A stretch of 49,221 nucleotides of DNA from JBHGBM01 sp041946965 (lineage in GTDB: Bacteria > Acidobacteriota > Terriglobia > Bryobacterales > Bryobacteraceae). Below the pieces are notes generated by a model. It made no database searches. It was not told the origin of the DNA and saw only the letters and a program-made list of their open reading frames with translations. A program made the translations under genes and the position numbers. The stretch is from NCBI GenBank assembly GCA_041946965.1, contig JBHGBM010000036.1, positions 1 through 49,221 of the forward strand, in the 5' to 3' direction. Positions 11,381 through 19,138 of the stretch are shown one piece after another. Position 1 is the first letter of the stretch, and the number at the start of each line of letters is the position of its first letter.

Positions 11381-11785
11381 ATGCGAGTCATTGGTCTGGC
11401 CGTCTCGCTGTGCATGGGATCCACCCTGCTGCCGGCGGACACGGCCCAGGAACGGCTACAGGAAGCATCGGCTGTTTTCACGGAGATCATGGGCGCCCCG
11501 GCGGCGGTCCGCGGGGAAGGCGGCGGCGGGGGATTCCAGATCGGCGGCTCGGGCGCCGGCGCTTCGGTGGCGGCGGGACCGGTTGGCCGCGCGGCGGAAC
11601 CCAAAACGGACGCTCGCCTGAGCGCCGAGATCCTTTCGTAGTCGCGTTCCAAGGGGCTGTTTGCGGGCGTGGCGCTGAACGGGGCGACCCTGCGTCCCGA
11701 TAAGGACGTGAACGCGGAACTCTACGGGGCCGAGTTGGTCACCCGCGATATCGTAACGGGCGGCCGCCCGGTGGATCAGATGTAG
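11381..11785 (+). pseudogene. SYLF-domain (Ysc84-type) lipid-binding protein, degenerate
   Basis: The reading frame starts with a signal-like MRVIGLAVSLCMGSTLLPAD after a good ribosome site (GGGGAGG), then AQERLQEASAVFTEIMGAP, the start of a SYLF domain. It jumps directly to AAVRGEGGGGGFQIGGS and then to ASVAAGPVGRAAEPKTDA. Compared with the family as I know it, about 55 and about 25 residues are missing, both in frame. A TAG at 11639-11641 then replaces the aromatic codon of the usual EILS-Y/W-SRS motif. After it the frame continues with SRSKGLFAGVALNGATLRPD and ELYG to a second stop at 11783-11785. SYLF proteins bind phosphoinositides or lipid; this copy is almost certainly dead. Confidence 0.85.
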
Positions 11786-12222
11786 GCGATCACGTCAATT
11801 TCGACGAGGGAGTTGCCGGGAATTCCGCCCGCCGCGGCTATGGTGGTCCGCACCGGCGGGTTTTCTCCGAAACGGCCGCGGAAAGCCTCATTCATGGCTT
11901 TGTAATCTTTCAGGTCGCTCAGGTACACGTTGCACTTGAGCACTTTCTCCATCGAGGAACCGGCGTTTTCCAGTTCTTTCTGGATGTCATCGAGCACCGC
12001 CTTGGTGTGGGCGGCGATGTCACCCTGGAAATGTGCCCCCTTGCCGGCCAGGAACAGCAGGTTCCCATAAGAAACCGCGCTGGAAAACAGCGGGGTGGTT
12101 TTGGGCTGCGGACCGCGGAAGTGGACCTTCCTGGCAGGCCGGTCCTGGGCCTTGCCGGCGGGGGGCAGGGCGGCGGCCACGACCCCGGCCCGGAGGAAGG
12201 AGCGTCGATTTTTGGCAGTCAT
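11776..12222 (-). CDS. Rid/YjgF-YER057c-UK114 family protein with Tat-type signal
   Basis: 148 residues from the ATG at 12222, chosen over an upstream GTG at 12237 because GGAG lies at the right distance. The N-terminus NRRSFLRAGVVAAALPPAGKA is a twin-arginine-like export signal. The remainder is a Rid fold: SSAVSYGNLLFLAGKG, ENAGSSMEKVLKCNVYLSDL and the end GNSLVEIDVIAYI. The classical RidA active-site Arg region reads NPPVRTTIAA, so imine/enamine hydrolysis is possible. RidA is normally cytoplasmic, so an exported form is atypical though known among acidobacterial paralogues. Its 3' end overlaps the SYLF pseudogene by 10 bases, convergently. Confidence 0.88.
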   Translation of the reverse strand: MTAKNRRSFLRAGVVAAALPPAGKAQDRPARKVHFRGPQPKTTPLFSSAVSYGNLLFLAGKGAHFQGDIAAHTKAVLDDIQKELENAGSSMEKVLKCNVYLSDLKDYKAMNEAFRGRFGENPPVRTTIAAAGGIPGNSLVEIDVIAYI

Positions 12223-12363
12223 GTTTTCTCCAGTCACAAGTCCAGCGGAAAAAGGTCAAAGCTTGCAAATATCGCGTTTAGTATAGCTTGCGTGGGATGC
12301 ATGCGATTGGCGGAGGGTTGGCGGCGGGTAGCGGCGGCTACACTGGAGCCAGCAGGAGGAACG

Positions 12364-13647
12364 ATGACTGTCCGAACCGCAGGCCGGGGCGCCTGTCTGA
12401 CCGTGGGAGTGCTTCTGGCCGCAAGCGCACTGGGGGCGCCGCCGCTGACCCAGATCCAAGACGTGCTTTACCGGGCCGACGGCAAGCTGTTCAACGGCGT
12501 GGCCGTGATCGCATGGCGCAGCTTCGAGGCCGCCGACGCCTCGAACATCACCATGCAGAACCTGACCGTACGCATCGTGAACGGAGCCTTCCGCGTGGGG
12601 TTGGTGCCGAACGCCGATGCCGTTCCGCCCGCCTACTACTCGGTGAAATATTCGAGCGACGGCAAAATCCAGTTTGAGGAGACCTGGCAGGTGCCCGCCA
12701 GCACCCGGCCGCTGCGCGTGCGCGACGTGCGCATCGCCACGCCCACGCACGTCGAGGCGGGCGCGGGAACGCTGGAAATCGCGGATATTCCCGGGTTGGA
12801 GCCGGAGCTTGCCGCGAGGCCGGTCAAAGGACCGGGGTACGCCGCCGGACGGGCGGCTGTGATCGGAATGTCCGGCGCGCTCGAGAGCGCCACCGGGAAT
12901 ATGACGGATTGCGTGCGCGTGGACGGCTCCTCCGGCCCCTGCGGGACGCCGGAGTTCAGCTTCGTGGACGGGGAGACTCCGGAAGGCCCGGTGGATGGAG
13001 CCAACACCCGGTTCCTGCTTGCCGCGGCGCCGGAGCCGGTCTCCAGCCTGGCGCTGTTCCGCAACGGAATTCTCCAGAAGGCCTCCCAGGACTTCTCGAT
13101 TCAGGACAGGACGGTGGAGTTCGCCGCCGCCGCGGCGCCGCAGCCCGGCGATACCCTGCTGGCTTCGTACCGGCTGCCGGGAGGGTCGGCGGCGGGCGGC
13201 GTGGCGGTGGTGACGCCGCAGGTGCTGTGCTCCGGCGCGGGGCTGACCACCACGAGCACGCAGCCGACCGTCCTGGCCTCCTGCTTCATCGCGGCCAACA
13301 CGCTGCGGACGGGCGACCGGGTGGAGATCCAGTTCAACTACCAGCACCCGGCGTCGGCGTCCGGCTTCAACTTCGCGCTCGAGTGGGGAGGCACCACCAT
13401 CGTGCAGCGCACGGCACCGGCGGCCGAAACCCTGGCGACGGGCCGAGCCGAGGCGGCCGTCTCCGCCGGCGGCGCACAGGTAACCGTACAAAGCTGGGGC
13501 GGCGCCCTGCCGCTGGCGGCCGGCGTGGCCGCCGCGAGCGATTCTCCCGCCGGGGCCATCATGGTGAACTTCAAAGGCAACCTGGCGGTGGCGTACGACC
13601 AGCTCACCTTGCAGCACTACAGCGTAATACGGTATCCGGGGCGGTAG
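12364..13647 (+). CDS. Secreted protein with phage-tail-like beta domain, function unknown
   Basis: 427 residues from the ATG at 12364, preceded by AGGAGG. The signal peptide ends near AASALGAPP. The first ~130 residues (VLYRADGKLFNGVAVIAWRS onwards) look like a beta-rich domain. The middle, roughly residues 200-275, has the pattern ETPEGPVDGANTRFLL ... SLALFRNGILQKASQDFSI ... PQPGDTLLASYR, which resembles a repeat common in phage tail and receptor-binding proteins. The C-terminus is another beta-sandwich-like section of ~150 residues (FNYQHPASASGFNFALEWGG). A hairpin terminator overlaps the stop. No precise function can be named; surface display or binding is inferred. Confidence 0.75.
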   Translation: MTVRTAGRGACLTVGVLLAASALGAPPLTQIQDVLYRADGKLFNGVAVIAWRSFEAADASNITMQNLTVRIVNGAFRVGLVPNADAVPPAYYSVKYSSDGKIQFEETWQVPASTRPLRVRDVRIATPTHVEAGAGTLEIADIPGLEPELAARPVKGPGYAAGRAAVIGMSGALESATGNMTDCVRVDGSSGPCGTPEFSFVDGETPEGPVDGANTRFLLAAAPEPVSSLALFRNGILQKASQDFSIQDRTVEFAAAAAPQPGDTLLASYRLPGGSAAGGVAVVTPQVLCSGAGLTTTSTQPTVLASCFIAANTLRTGDRVEIQFNYQHPASASGFNFALEWGGTTIVQRTAPAAETLATGRAEAAVSAGGAQVTVQSWGGALPLAAGVAAASDSPAGAIMVNFKGNLAVAYDQLTLQHYSVIRYPGR

Positions 13648-13660
13648 AGCCGCCCCGTTT
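13637..13660 (+). terminator. Hairpin terminator after the secreted beta-domain protein
   Basis: An 8-bp GC stem (CGGGGCGG / CCGCCCCG) with a five-base loop TAGAG at 13645-13649, followed by only three T residues. The stem covers the stop codon of the upstream gene. The short T-run makes it a modest intrinsic terminator. Confidence 0.55.
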
Positions 13661-13793
13661 GTGAGCTTTCCTACACATTGCCCCTTGACTCTCCCTCCAG
13701 ATTAGAATCCACCATTTCGTGTGCGGCCGAAATCGCCTTTCGCAGAGTCTGCACCGCATGTTCGCGCATCCAAACGGGAAAAGGAGATCGGAA

Positions 13794-14123
13794 ATGAGCC
13801 TGGCGGAGTTGAAGTGCATCCCATGCCACGGCGGGATTCCGGCGCTCAAAGGCGAGGAACTTGCCGGGTACGCGGCGCAAATCCCTTCGTGGAGCGTGGT
13901 GGCGGAACATCATCTGACGCGCAGCTTTACGTTCCCCGATTTCCAGCAGGGCCTCGAGTTCGTCAACCGCGTGGGCGCGGTGGCGGAGCGGGAGGGCCAT
14001 CATCCGGACCTGTTTCTCACCTGGGGCCGGGTGGACGTCGCCATTTACACCCACAAGGTGGATGGCCTGACGGAGAGCGATTTCATTCTGGCGGCGAAGA
14101 TCGACCGCGAATTTCAGAAATAA
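13794..14123 (+). CDS. phhB: Pterin-4a-carbinolamine dehydratase (PCD/DCoH)
   Basis: 109 residues from the ATG at 13794, with AAGGAG eight bases upstream. The family catalytic motif EGHHPD gives the two adjacent active-site His residues and YTHKVDGLTESDF gives the third, as in PhhB/DCoH enzymes. These dehydrate 4a-hydroxytetrahydropterin after aromatic amino acid hydroxylation. The N-terminus has a Cys pair (CIPCHGG) also seen in bacterial homologues. No phenylalanine hydroxylase is in the window. The gene is 20 bases upstream of ahpC and appears co-transcribed with it, so a role in pterin repair under oxidative stress is plausible but inferred. Confidence 0.92.
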   Translation: MSLAELKCIPCHGGIPALKGEELAGYAAQIPSWSVVAEHHLTRSFTFPDFQQGLEFVNRVGAVAEREGHHPDLFLTWGRVDVAIYTHKVDGLTESDFILAAKIDREFQK

Positions 14124-14143
14124 ATTCAAGGAGCAATCGAGAC

Positions 14144-14686
14144 ATGTTAGGAATTGGACAGAAGTTCCCTAAGTACAGTGTGACCGCCACGGTCAGCACC
14201 GAAAAAGGCAAGACGTTCCAGACCCTCACGGACGGCGACTACGCCGGCAAATGGAAGCTGTATTTCTTCTGGCCGAAGGATTTCACCTTCGTGTGCCCCA
14301 CCGAGATCGCCGGATTCGGCAAGGTGAACCACGAGTTCGCGGACCGCGACTGCCAGATTCTGGGCGGAAGCGTCGACTCGGAGTTCGTGCACCTGGCGTG
14401 GCGGCAACAGCATCCCGACCTGAAGGACCTTCCCTTCCCCATGCTGGCCGATGTGAAACGCGAGTTGACCTCCGCGCTGGGCATCCTGGATCCCGAGGCG
14501 GGCGTGGCGCAGCGGGCCACCTTCCTGGTGGACCCCGAAAACGTGATCCGCTTCGTTTACGTCACCGACCTTTCCGTCGGCCGCAGCCCGCAGGAAGTGC
14601 TGCGCGTGCTGGACGCGCTTCAGACCGACGAACTTTGCCCGTGCAACTGGCAGAAGGGCGAAGCGGTGTTGAAGGTGGCCGTCTGA
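14144..14686 (+). CDS. ahpC: Alkyl hydroperoxide reductase, AhpC-type peroxiredoxin
   Basis: 180 residues from the ATG at 14144 with AAGGAG upstream. The peroxidatic Cys is C51 in FTFVCPTEIAGF, with the catalytic Thr beside it. Two C-terminal cysteines, C165 and C167 in CPCNWQKG, match the three-Cys layout of mycobacterial AhpC, which is reduced by AhpD rather than AhpF. The next gene is indeed ahpD, overlapping by one base. The enzyme reduces organic hydroperoxides and peroxynitrite in the cytoplasm. Length fits the family. Confidence 0.96.
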   Translation: MLGIGQKFPKYSVTATVSTEKGKTFQTLTDGDYAGKWKLYFFWPKDFTFVCPTEIAGFGKVNHEFADRDCQILGGSVDSEFVHLAWRQQHPDLKDLPFPMLADVKRELTSALGILDPEAGVAQRATFLVDPENVIRFVYVTDLSVGRSPQEVLRVLDALQTDELCPCNWQKGEAVLKVAV

Positions 14687-15213
14687 TGACCATCGACGAA
14701 CTGCTGCTTCAGGTCCCGGAGTACGCCAAAGACCTGAAACTGAATTTGCCGAACGTTCTGCGGCAGGCGGAATTGACGGAGCAGCAGAGTTGGGGAACGG
14801 CGGTGGCGACGGCCATCGCCGCCCGCAATCCCGCGCTGCGCGAGGCCGTGCTGGGCGAGGCCGCGCAGCACCTGAGCCCGGAGGCCGCGCGGGCGGCCAA
14901 GGCCGCTTCGGCGGTGATGGGGATGAACAACGTCTACTACCGCTTCCAGCACCTGTGCGGCAACGATGCCTACCGGAACATGCCGGCGCGGCTGCGGATG
15001 CAGATGCTCCGCATGCACGGCAGCGACCCGGTGGATTTCGAGCTGTGGTGCCTGGCGGTTTCGGCGATGAACGGGTGCGGCGCGTGCGTGCAATCGCACG
15101 AGGCGGTGCTACGTGAAAAGGGCGTGCGCGAGGAGGCCATCCTGGCCGCGGTGCGGATCGCGGCGGTGATGCACGGCCTGGCGGCGGTGATCGGCGCCGA
15201 GCGGGAGTCCTGA
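14686..15213 (+). CDS. ahpD: Alkyl hydroperoxide reductase AhpD (adaptor for AhpC)
   Basis: 175 residues. The ATG shares one base with the ahpC stop (TGATG). The active-site set is complete: E119 in DFELWCLAV, C131 and C134 in NGCGACVQSHE, and H138, corresponding to Glu118/Cys130/Cys133/His137 of mycobacterial AhpD. This protein shuttles electrons from dihydrolipoamide-type donors to AhpC. The co-encoded pair therefore forms a lipoamide-dependent peroxidase. Confidence 0.95.
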   Translation: MTIDELLLQVPEYAKDLKLNLPNVLRQAELTEQQSWGTAVATAIAARNPALREAVLGEAAQHLSPEAARAAKAASAVMGMNNVYYRFQHLCGNDAYRNMPARLRMQMLRMHGSDPVDFELWCLAVSAMNGCGACVQSHEAVLREKGVREEAILAAVRIAAVMHGLAAVIGAERES

Positions 15214-15350
15214 CCCGAAGTTCCACCCGTCCGCCATAGACGGCGCGGCGGGTTTGCTGTGTTCCAGCCGCCGCTCCCTCGCGGTTGCGGCCCGGCAACC
15301 AGGTGCGTAGAGAGTACCCGCGCGCCCGCAGGCGACCGCGTCTTCAACGC

Positions 15351-16486
15351 TTACCACCCGATCTGCGCGGTCAATCGGAACGCCCGTCCATCGTTCAGGG
15401 TGTTGGTGATCTGGCCGAAGTTGCCCGAGACCAGGTCCGCTCCCGGGGCGGCGAATTGCGGGGTGTTGAGCAGGTTGACGGATTCGGCGCGGAGGGTGAA
15501 GCGTCTTTCGCCGCCGGGCGCCCAGCGCCGCGATTAACTGCATTCGCTCTGGCTGCGGCTGAGGCGCGAATCGGCGTCGTAAGCGGTATTGGTGTAACTC
15601 GAGCCGAGGTCGAGCGCTTTCGAGAACCAGCAGGCGGCTTCCATGGAGAAGCCGCGCCAGCGCGAAAGCACCAGCGAGGCCCGCGCCGCGCCGTAATAGC
15701 CGCGCGAGCCGTTCAGCACCACGCGCTTCCCGGCGTAACCCGGATCGGGACGCCGCTGGTTGATGGTGGCCGTGGTCAAGGGAATACCCGCCGCCGGATG
15801 CGCGCGGTTCCGGTACCACATGATCAGCAGCTTCTGGCCGCGGTTGCCCACGTAGCCGAGTTTCCGACACGGCCGCCAGGCGCCGCTCCCAACTGAAGTT
15901 GTACTGGTATTCGTAAGGCGTGCGCAGCCCGGGATCGAGCAGGTACAGGTTGGTGCGCGCATCAAGCACCGAGGCGAGCGGATCGATCAGGCCGGGCGCT
16001 ATCACCACGATCTTGCGGCCGCCCGGCTAGCGCGAGCGCCGCGCCCCGCCACGGCGGCGCCGCCGCGCGGAATCCGTAATCGTTCTCATGGGCCGGTTTG
16101 ACCCCGCCCGCCTGGAAGAAGGACCGAGCGCTGAACACGCTGTTCTGGTGCGTCTCCCAGAGGCTGCCGTGGAATCCGGCGCGCGCGGAGGGGACGTGCA
16201 CGGCCTGAGGCGTCGGGTTGCCGAACTCGGCGCCGAAGCAGGACGTCTCGGGCCGGAACTCGCCGATGATGGTGGCGGTAGCGCCCAGCCGCACGTTCAG
16301 TTCCTTGAGCGCGTTGTTATCGACGGGGTTGAACTGGATGTTCTCGTTCCGCCGGCTCTCGCCGCGCGCGGCGCCGGTCTTGCCGAGCAGGTTCAACTCC
16401 AGCCGGCGCGCGTCCGCCTCGGGCTGCGGCTGCTGTCCGAGCGCCGCCGCCGCGGCCATCAGGACAAAACCGCAGGGATTCCGCAT
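15351..16486 (-). pseudogene. Decayed tandem copy of the adjacent outer-membrane barrel gene
   Basis: The first ~145 codons read well from the ATG at 16486 (MRNPCGFVLMAAAAALG, then GESRRNENIQFNPVDNNALK) and match the N-terminus of the intact neighbour almost motif for motif. After HENDYGF the match breaks and resumes near 16008 at a region equivalent to neighbour residue ~500 (TPYEYQYNFSWERRLAA). The frame shifts again near 15870 (GYVGNRGQKLLIMWYRNRAH), reaches a stop at about 15534 after SRSQSECS, and a last fragment, RFTLRAESVNLLNTPQFA to AFRLTAQIGW, ends at TAA 15351. At least two large deletions and two frame breaks are present. Total length is 1.1 kb against 2.5 kb for the intact copy. 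Confidence 0.88.
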
Positions 16487-19026
16487 CAGAACGACAGCCG
16501 CAACAGGAAGCGGAACGTGCGGCCGTCGTTCAGCGTGTTGGTGATCTGGCCGAAACCCGGCGAGGTCAGTTCCTTGGCGGGCTCGGCAAATTGCGGAGAG
16601 TTGAAAAAGTTCACCGCCTCGGCGCGGAAGGCGAGCGTCTTCTCGGAGCCCACTTTCCAGGAGCGGGCGAGAGCGGCATTCACGTTGCGGATACCTCCCT
16701 TGCGGAACACGTTGTGACCCAGGTTGCCGCGCTCGTCCTCGGGACGGATGAAAGCGAAGGCCGCGCGCGGCAGCAGCGTGGTGGACGTGTCCGGATCGTC
16801 GATGGTGCGCCCCAGAACACGCGGGTCGAGCAGATGGGGGCGGTCGCCGCTCGAGCCGTCCACATTGCCGAAGCCGGGCGCGTCGGAACCGGAAATTACG
16901 TCGAAGGGCGTGCCGGTCTTCAGCAGCAGCACGGCCGAGACGGTCCAGACGCCGAGCGCCTTCGCGATCTTACCTTGGCCGCCGGGCCAGCACACGTCAT
17001 AGGACGCCCTGGCGAGCATCGCGTGGGAGGCGTCGAAGGAACTGGGGCCCTTCAGGTCCTGGTGCAGAAGGAATTCGGACTGGCTGCGGGTCTGGCCGGA
17101 ATCGGTGTTGGCCGCCGGGTTGGTGTAGTTGCCGCCGAGGTCGATGGCCTTGCTGAACCAGTAGGATGTATCCAGGGTGAGCGCGCGCCAGCGGCGCACC
17201 ACCAGGGCCACGCGGGCCGCATCGAAATAGGCGCGTGAAATGCTGCCGACGCGCCGGATATCGAAGTGGTCCGGATCGGCGCGGCGGAGGTTCACGGTGC
17301 CGTTGGTGCGCTCGATGCCGGGCACCGCCCGGGCGCGGTTGGTGTGGTGCAGAAACAGCAGGCGGTTCGACCGGCTGCCCACATATCCGAGTTGCAGGTT
17401 CCAGTCCGCGGCCAGCGTGGGTTCCCAACTGAAGTTGTATTGCAGCGAGTACGGCGTGGAAAGATCGGGCGGGATCACGAAGATGGTGCTCCGCGCGCCG
17501 GGGTTCAGGTCCGCGCCGGCCAACGGATCTTTCAGATCGGGGTTGTGAATTTCCAGCTTGATCACGCCGGGCGGATTGAAGCGCACCTGCTGGAAGGTGA
17601 CCGGGAAGATCTCGCCGAAGTGCAGGCCGGCGGCGCCGCGGACCACGCCGAGGCTGCCGGGAGCGCGCCACGCGAAGCCGAAGCGCGGCGCGAGGTTGCC
17701 GCACTGGCAGCCGTAGGCCACGGTGCTCAGGCCGTTGACCTCGGTGGGGCGGGTGACCGGCTGGTATCGCAGCCCGTAGCTCAAGGTCAGGGTGGGGCGG
17801 ACGCGCCAGCGGTCGCCGGCATTCGCCTGCATGTCCCAGTTGCGGAATCCGCGATGGGGCTCGCCGAGGCCGGTGCTGTAGCGGCTTGCTGCGCCCATGC
17901 GGAAATTGGTCATGGCGTCGCGGCCGAAGTCGTTGGTGAAGTAGATGACACCCCGCTGGCTGCTGTATTCGCTCCCGTTGATCTGCCGCCTGAGGACGGC
18001 GAAGCCCGCCGTCCAGGAGTGCGCTCCGGATAGCTTCCGGGAGAATTGCGCTTCGTAGCGGAACTGGTTCTGGGCGCGGTCGATGGGGAGATTGGAGCCC
18101 GGCCCGAGTTGCTCGATGACGCCGCCGAAGGTGACGTGCGGCCCGAAGGCGCCGTCATCCGGCACGATGCGCGTGTGCACGCGGTCGAACCCCGCCGAGA
18201 AGGCCCCGGCGGCGCTCGTCCACTCGTGCGTCCATACCAGCCGGGCCGCGTGGGATTTCGTGTCGCTGTTCGGGTTCTGCCCGGCAACGAGCTGAAACGC
18301 CTCGACGGACTGTCCGATGAAGCGGTACTCGGCGGTCAAGCGGCCCGCGCCGGCGCGCAGCAGTCCGGTATCGGTGTCGATGGATTGCGGCGAATTGGTG
18401 TTCAGCGCGCGCTCGCTCACATCCGTGCGGTTGGGCAGCTCGGCGGGGAACGCGTCCAGCATGCGCTGGATGAGGCGGCGCAGCGCCGGGTCCGCGGTCA
18501 AAGGCGTGCGCTCATCGGGCCGCGGCACCAGGACATTGCCGTTCACGCTGCCCCGGATCTTCTGCTGGTTTGCCTCGCCGGTGAAGTGAAAACTCCTTCG
18601 CACGGGCCAGCCCAGGGTAAAGCCGTAGTCGTTGTTGTGCGCCGGCTTCACGCCGCCGGCCTGGAAAAAGGAACGGGCGCTGAAGATGCTGTTGCCGTGG
18701 CCTTCGAACACGGAGCCGTGGAATCCCGCGCCCGCGGCCGGCAAGACGTACAACGGCGAGGCCACCGGCTTTCCAAACTCGGCGCCGAAATAATTGCGGT
18801 CCGCGCGGAACTCCTGGACGATGGTGGCGGTCGTCCCCATGCGCACGTTCAGCTCTTTGAGCGCGTTATTGTCGATGGGATTGAACTGGACATTCTCGTT
18901 GCGCCGGCTCTCCCCGGCCGCGGTATCCGTCTGCCCTTGCAGGTTCAGATCGGTCCGGCGCGCGTCCTGCGGCGCGGCCGCGGCGGCAAGAACCAGCAGA
19001 AGCAGGGGAGATGACCTATGGGGCAC
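16486..19026 (-). CDS. Outer-membrane beta-barrel receptor-like protein
   Basis: 846 residues from a GTG at 19026. A signal peptide (SSPLLLLVLAAAAA) is followed by a short plug-like part with GESRRNENVQFNPIDNNALK and FFQAGGVKPAHNNDYGF, then a long barrel with repeated aromatic strands. The C-terminus FRFLLRLSF ends in Phe as in outer-membrane proteins. It lacks the N-terminal carboxypeptidase regulatory domain of its relatives here. Homologous segments (TPYSLQYNFSWEP, RSNRLLFLHHTNRA, FNSPQFAEPAKELTSPGFGQ) are shared with the Oar-like receptors. The stop overlaps the start of the decayed copy (TGATG), so the pair was a translationally coupled tandem duplication. Transport substrate unknown. 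Confidence 0.82.
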   Translation of the reverse strand: MPHRSSPLLLLVLAAAAAPQDARRTDLNLQGQTDTAAGESRRNENVQFNPIDNNALKELNVRMGTTATIVQEFRADRNYFGAEFGKPVASPLYVLPAAGAGFHGSVFEGHGNSIFSARSFFQAGGVKPAHNNDYGFTLGWPVRRSFHFTGEANQQKIRGSVNGNVLVPRPDERTPLTADPALRRLIQRMLDAFPAELPNRTDVSERALNTNSPQSIDTDTGLLRAGAGRLTAEYRFIGQSVEAFQLVAGQNPNSDTKSHAARLVWTHEWTSAAGAFSAGFDRVHTRIVPDDGAFGPHVTFGGVIEQLGPGSNLPIDRAQNQFRYEAQFSRKLSGAHSWTAGFAVLRRQINGSEYSSQRGVIYFTNDFGRDAMTNFRMGAASRYSTGLGEPHRGFRNWDMQANAGDRWRVRPTLTLSYGLRYQPVTRPTEVNGLSTVAYGCQCGNLAPRFGFAWRAPGSLGVVRGAAGLHFGEIFPVTFQQVRFNPPGVIKLEIHNPDLKDPLAGADLNPGARSTIFVIPPDLSTPYSLQYNFSWEPTLAADWNLQLGYVGSRSNRLLFLHHTNRARAVPGIERTNGTVNLRRADPDHFDIRRVGSISRAYFDAARVALVVRRWRALTLDTSYWFSKAIDLGGNYTNPAANTDSGQTRSQSEFLLHQDLKGPSSFDASHAMLARASYDVCWPGGQGKIAKALGVWTVSAVLLLKTGTPFDVISGSDAPGFGNVDGSSGDRPHLLDPRVLGRTIDDPDTSTTLLPRAAFAFIRPEDERGNLGHNVFRKGGIRNVNAALARSWKVGSEKTLAFRAEAVNFFNSPQFAEPAKELTSPGFGQITNTLNDGRTFRFLLRLSF

Positions 19027-19035
19027 CGTGGCACC

Positions 19036-19041
19036 ATTATA
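19036..19041 (-). promoter_or_regulatory. Perfect -10 hexamer for the outer-membrane barrel gene
   Basis: TATAAT on the minus strand only nine bases before the GTG start at 19026, implying a leader of a few bases or none. No convincing -35 box is seen in the GC-rich stretch upstream. The opposite-strand receptor has its own TATACT at 19105-19110. Confidence 0.45.
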
Positions 19042-19104
19042 GCGGCGATGGCGGCGCGCTGCCCGGAACCGGGCGCCGCGGACCTCGCCGGCCGTAGAAC
19101 GCTA

Positions 19105-19110
19105 TATACT
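19105..19110 (+). promoter_or_regulatory. -10 hexamer for the large receptor gene at 19139
   Basis: TATACT on the plus strand, 28 bases before the ATG, followed by a strong ribosome-binding site (GGGAGGAGGT at 19121-19130). No good -35 match was found. Confidence 0.4.
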
Positions 19111-19138
19111 GGCGTTCGGGGGGAGGAGGTGTGTACTT

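Noticed and set aside
13685..13708. TTGACT ... TAGAAT as a promoter for phhB-ahpCD
   Set aside because: The spacer is only 12 bases, too short for a standard promoter, so I did not list it.
15109..16008. Separate gene for the frame that reads through the middle of the decayed receptor copy
   Set aside because: It is only the shifted continuation of the pseudogene and joins antisense ahpD sequence; no independent start or family.
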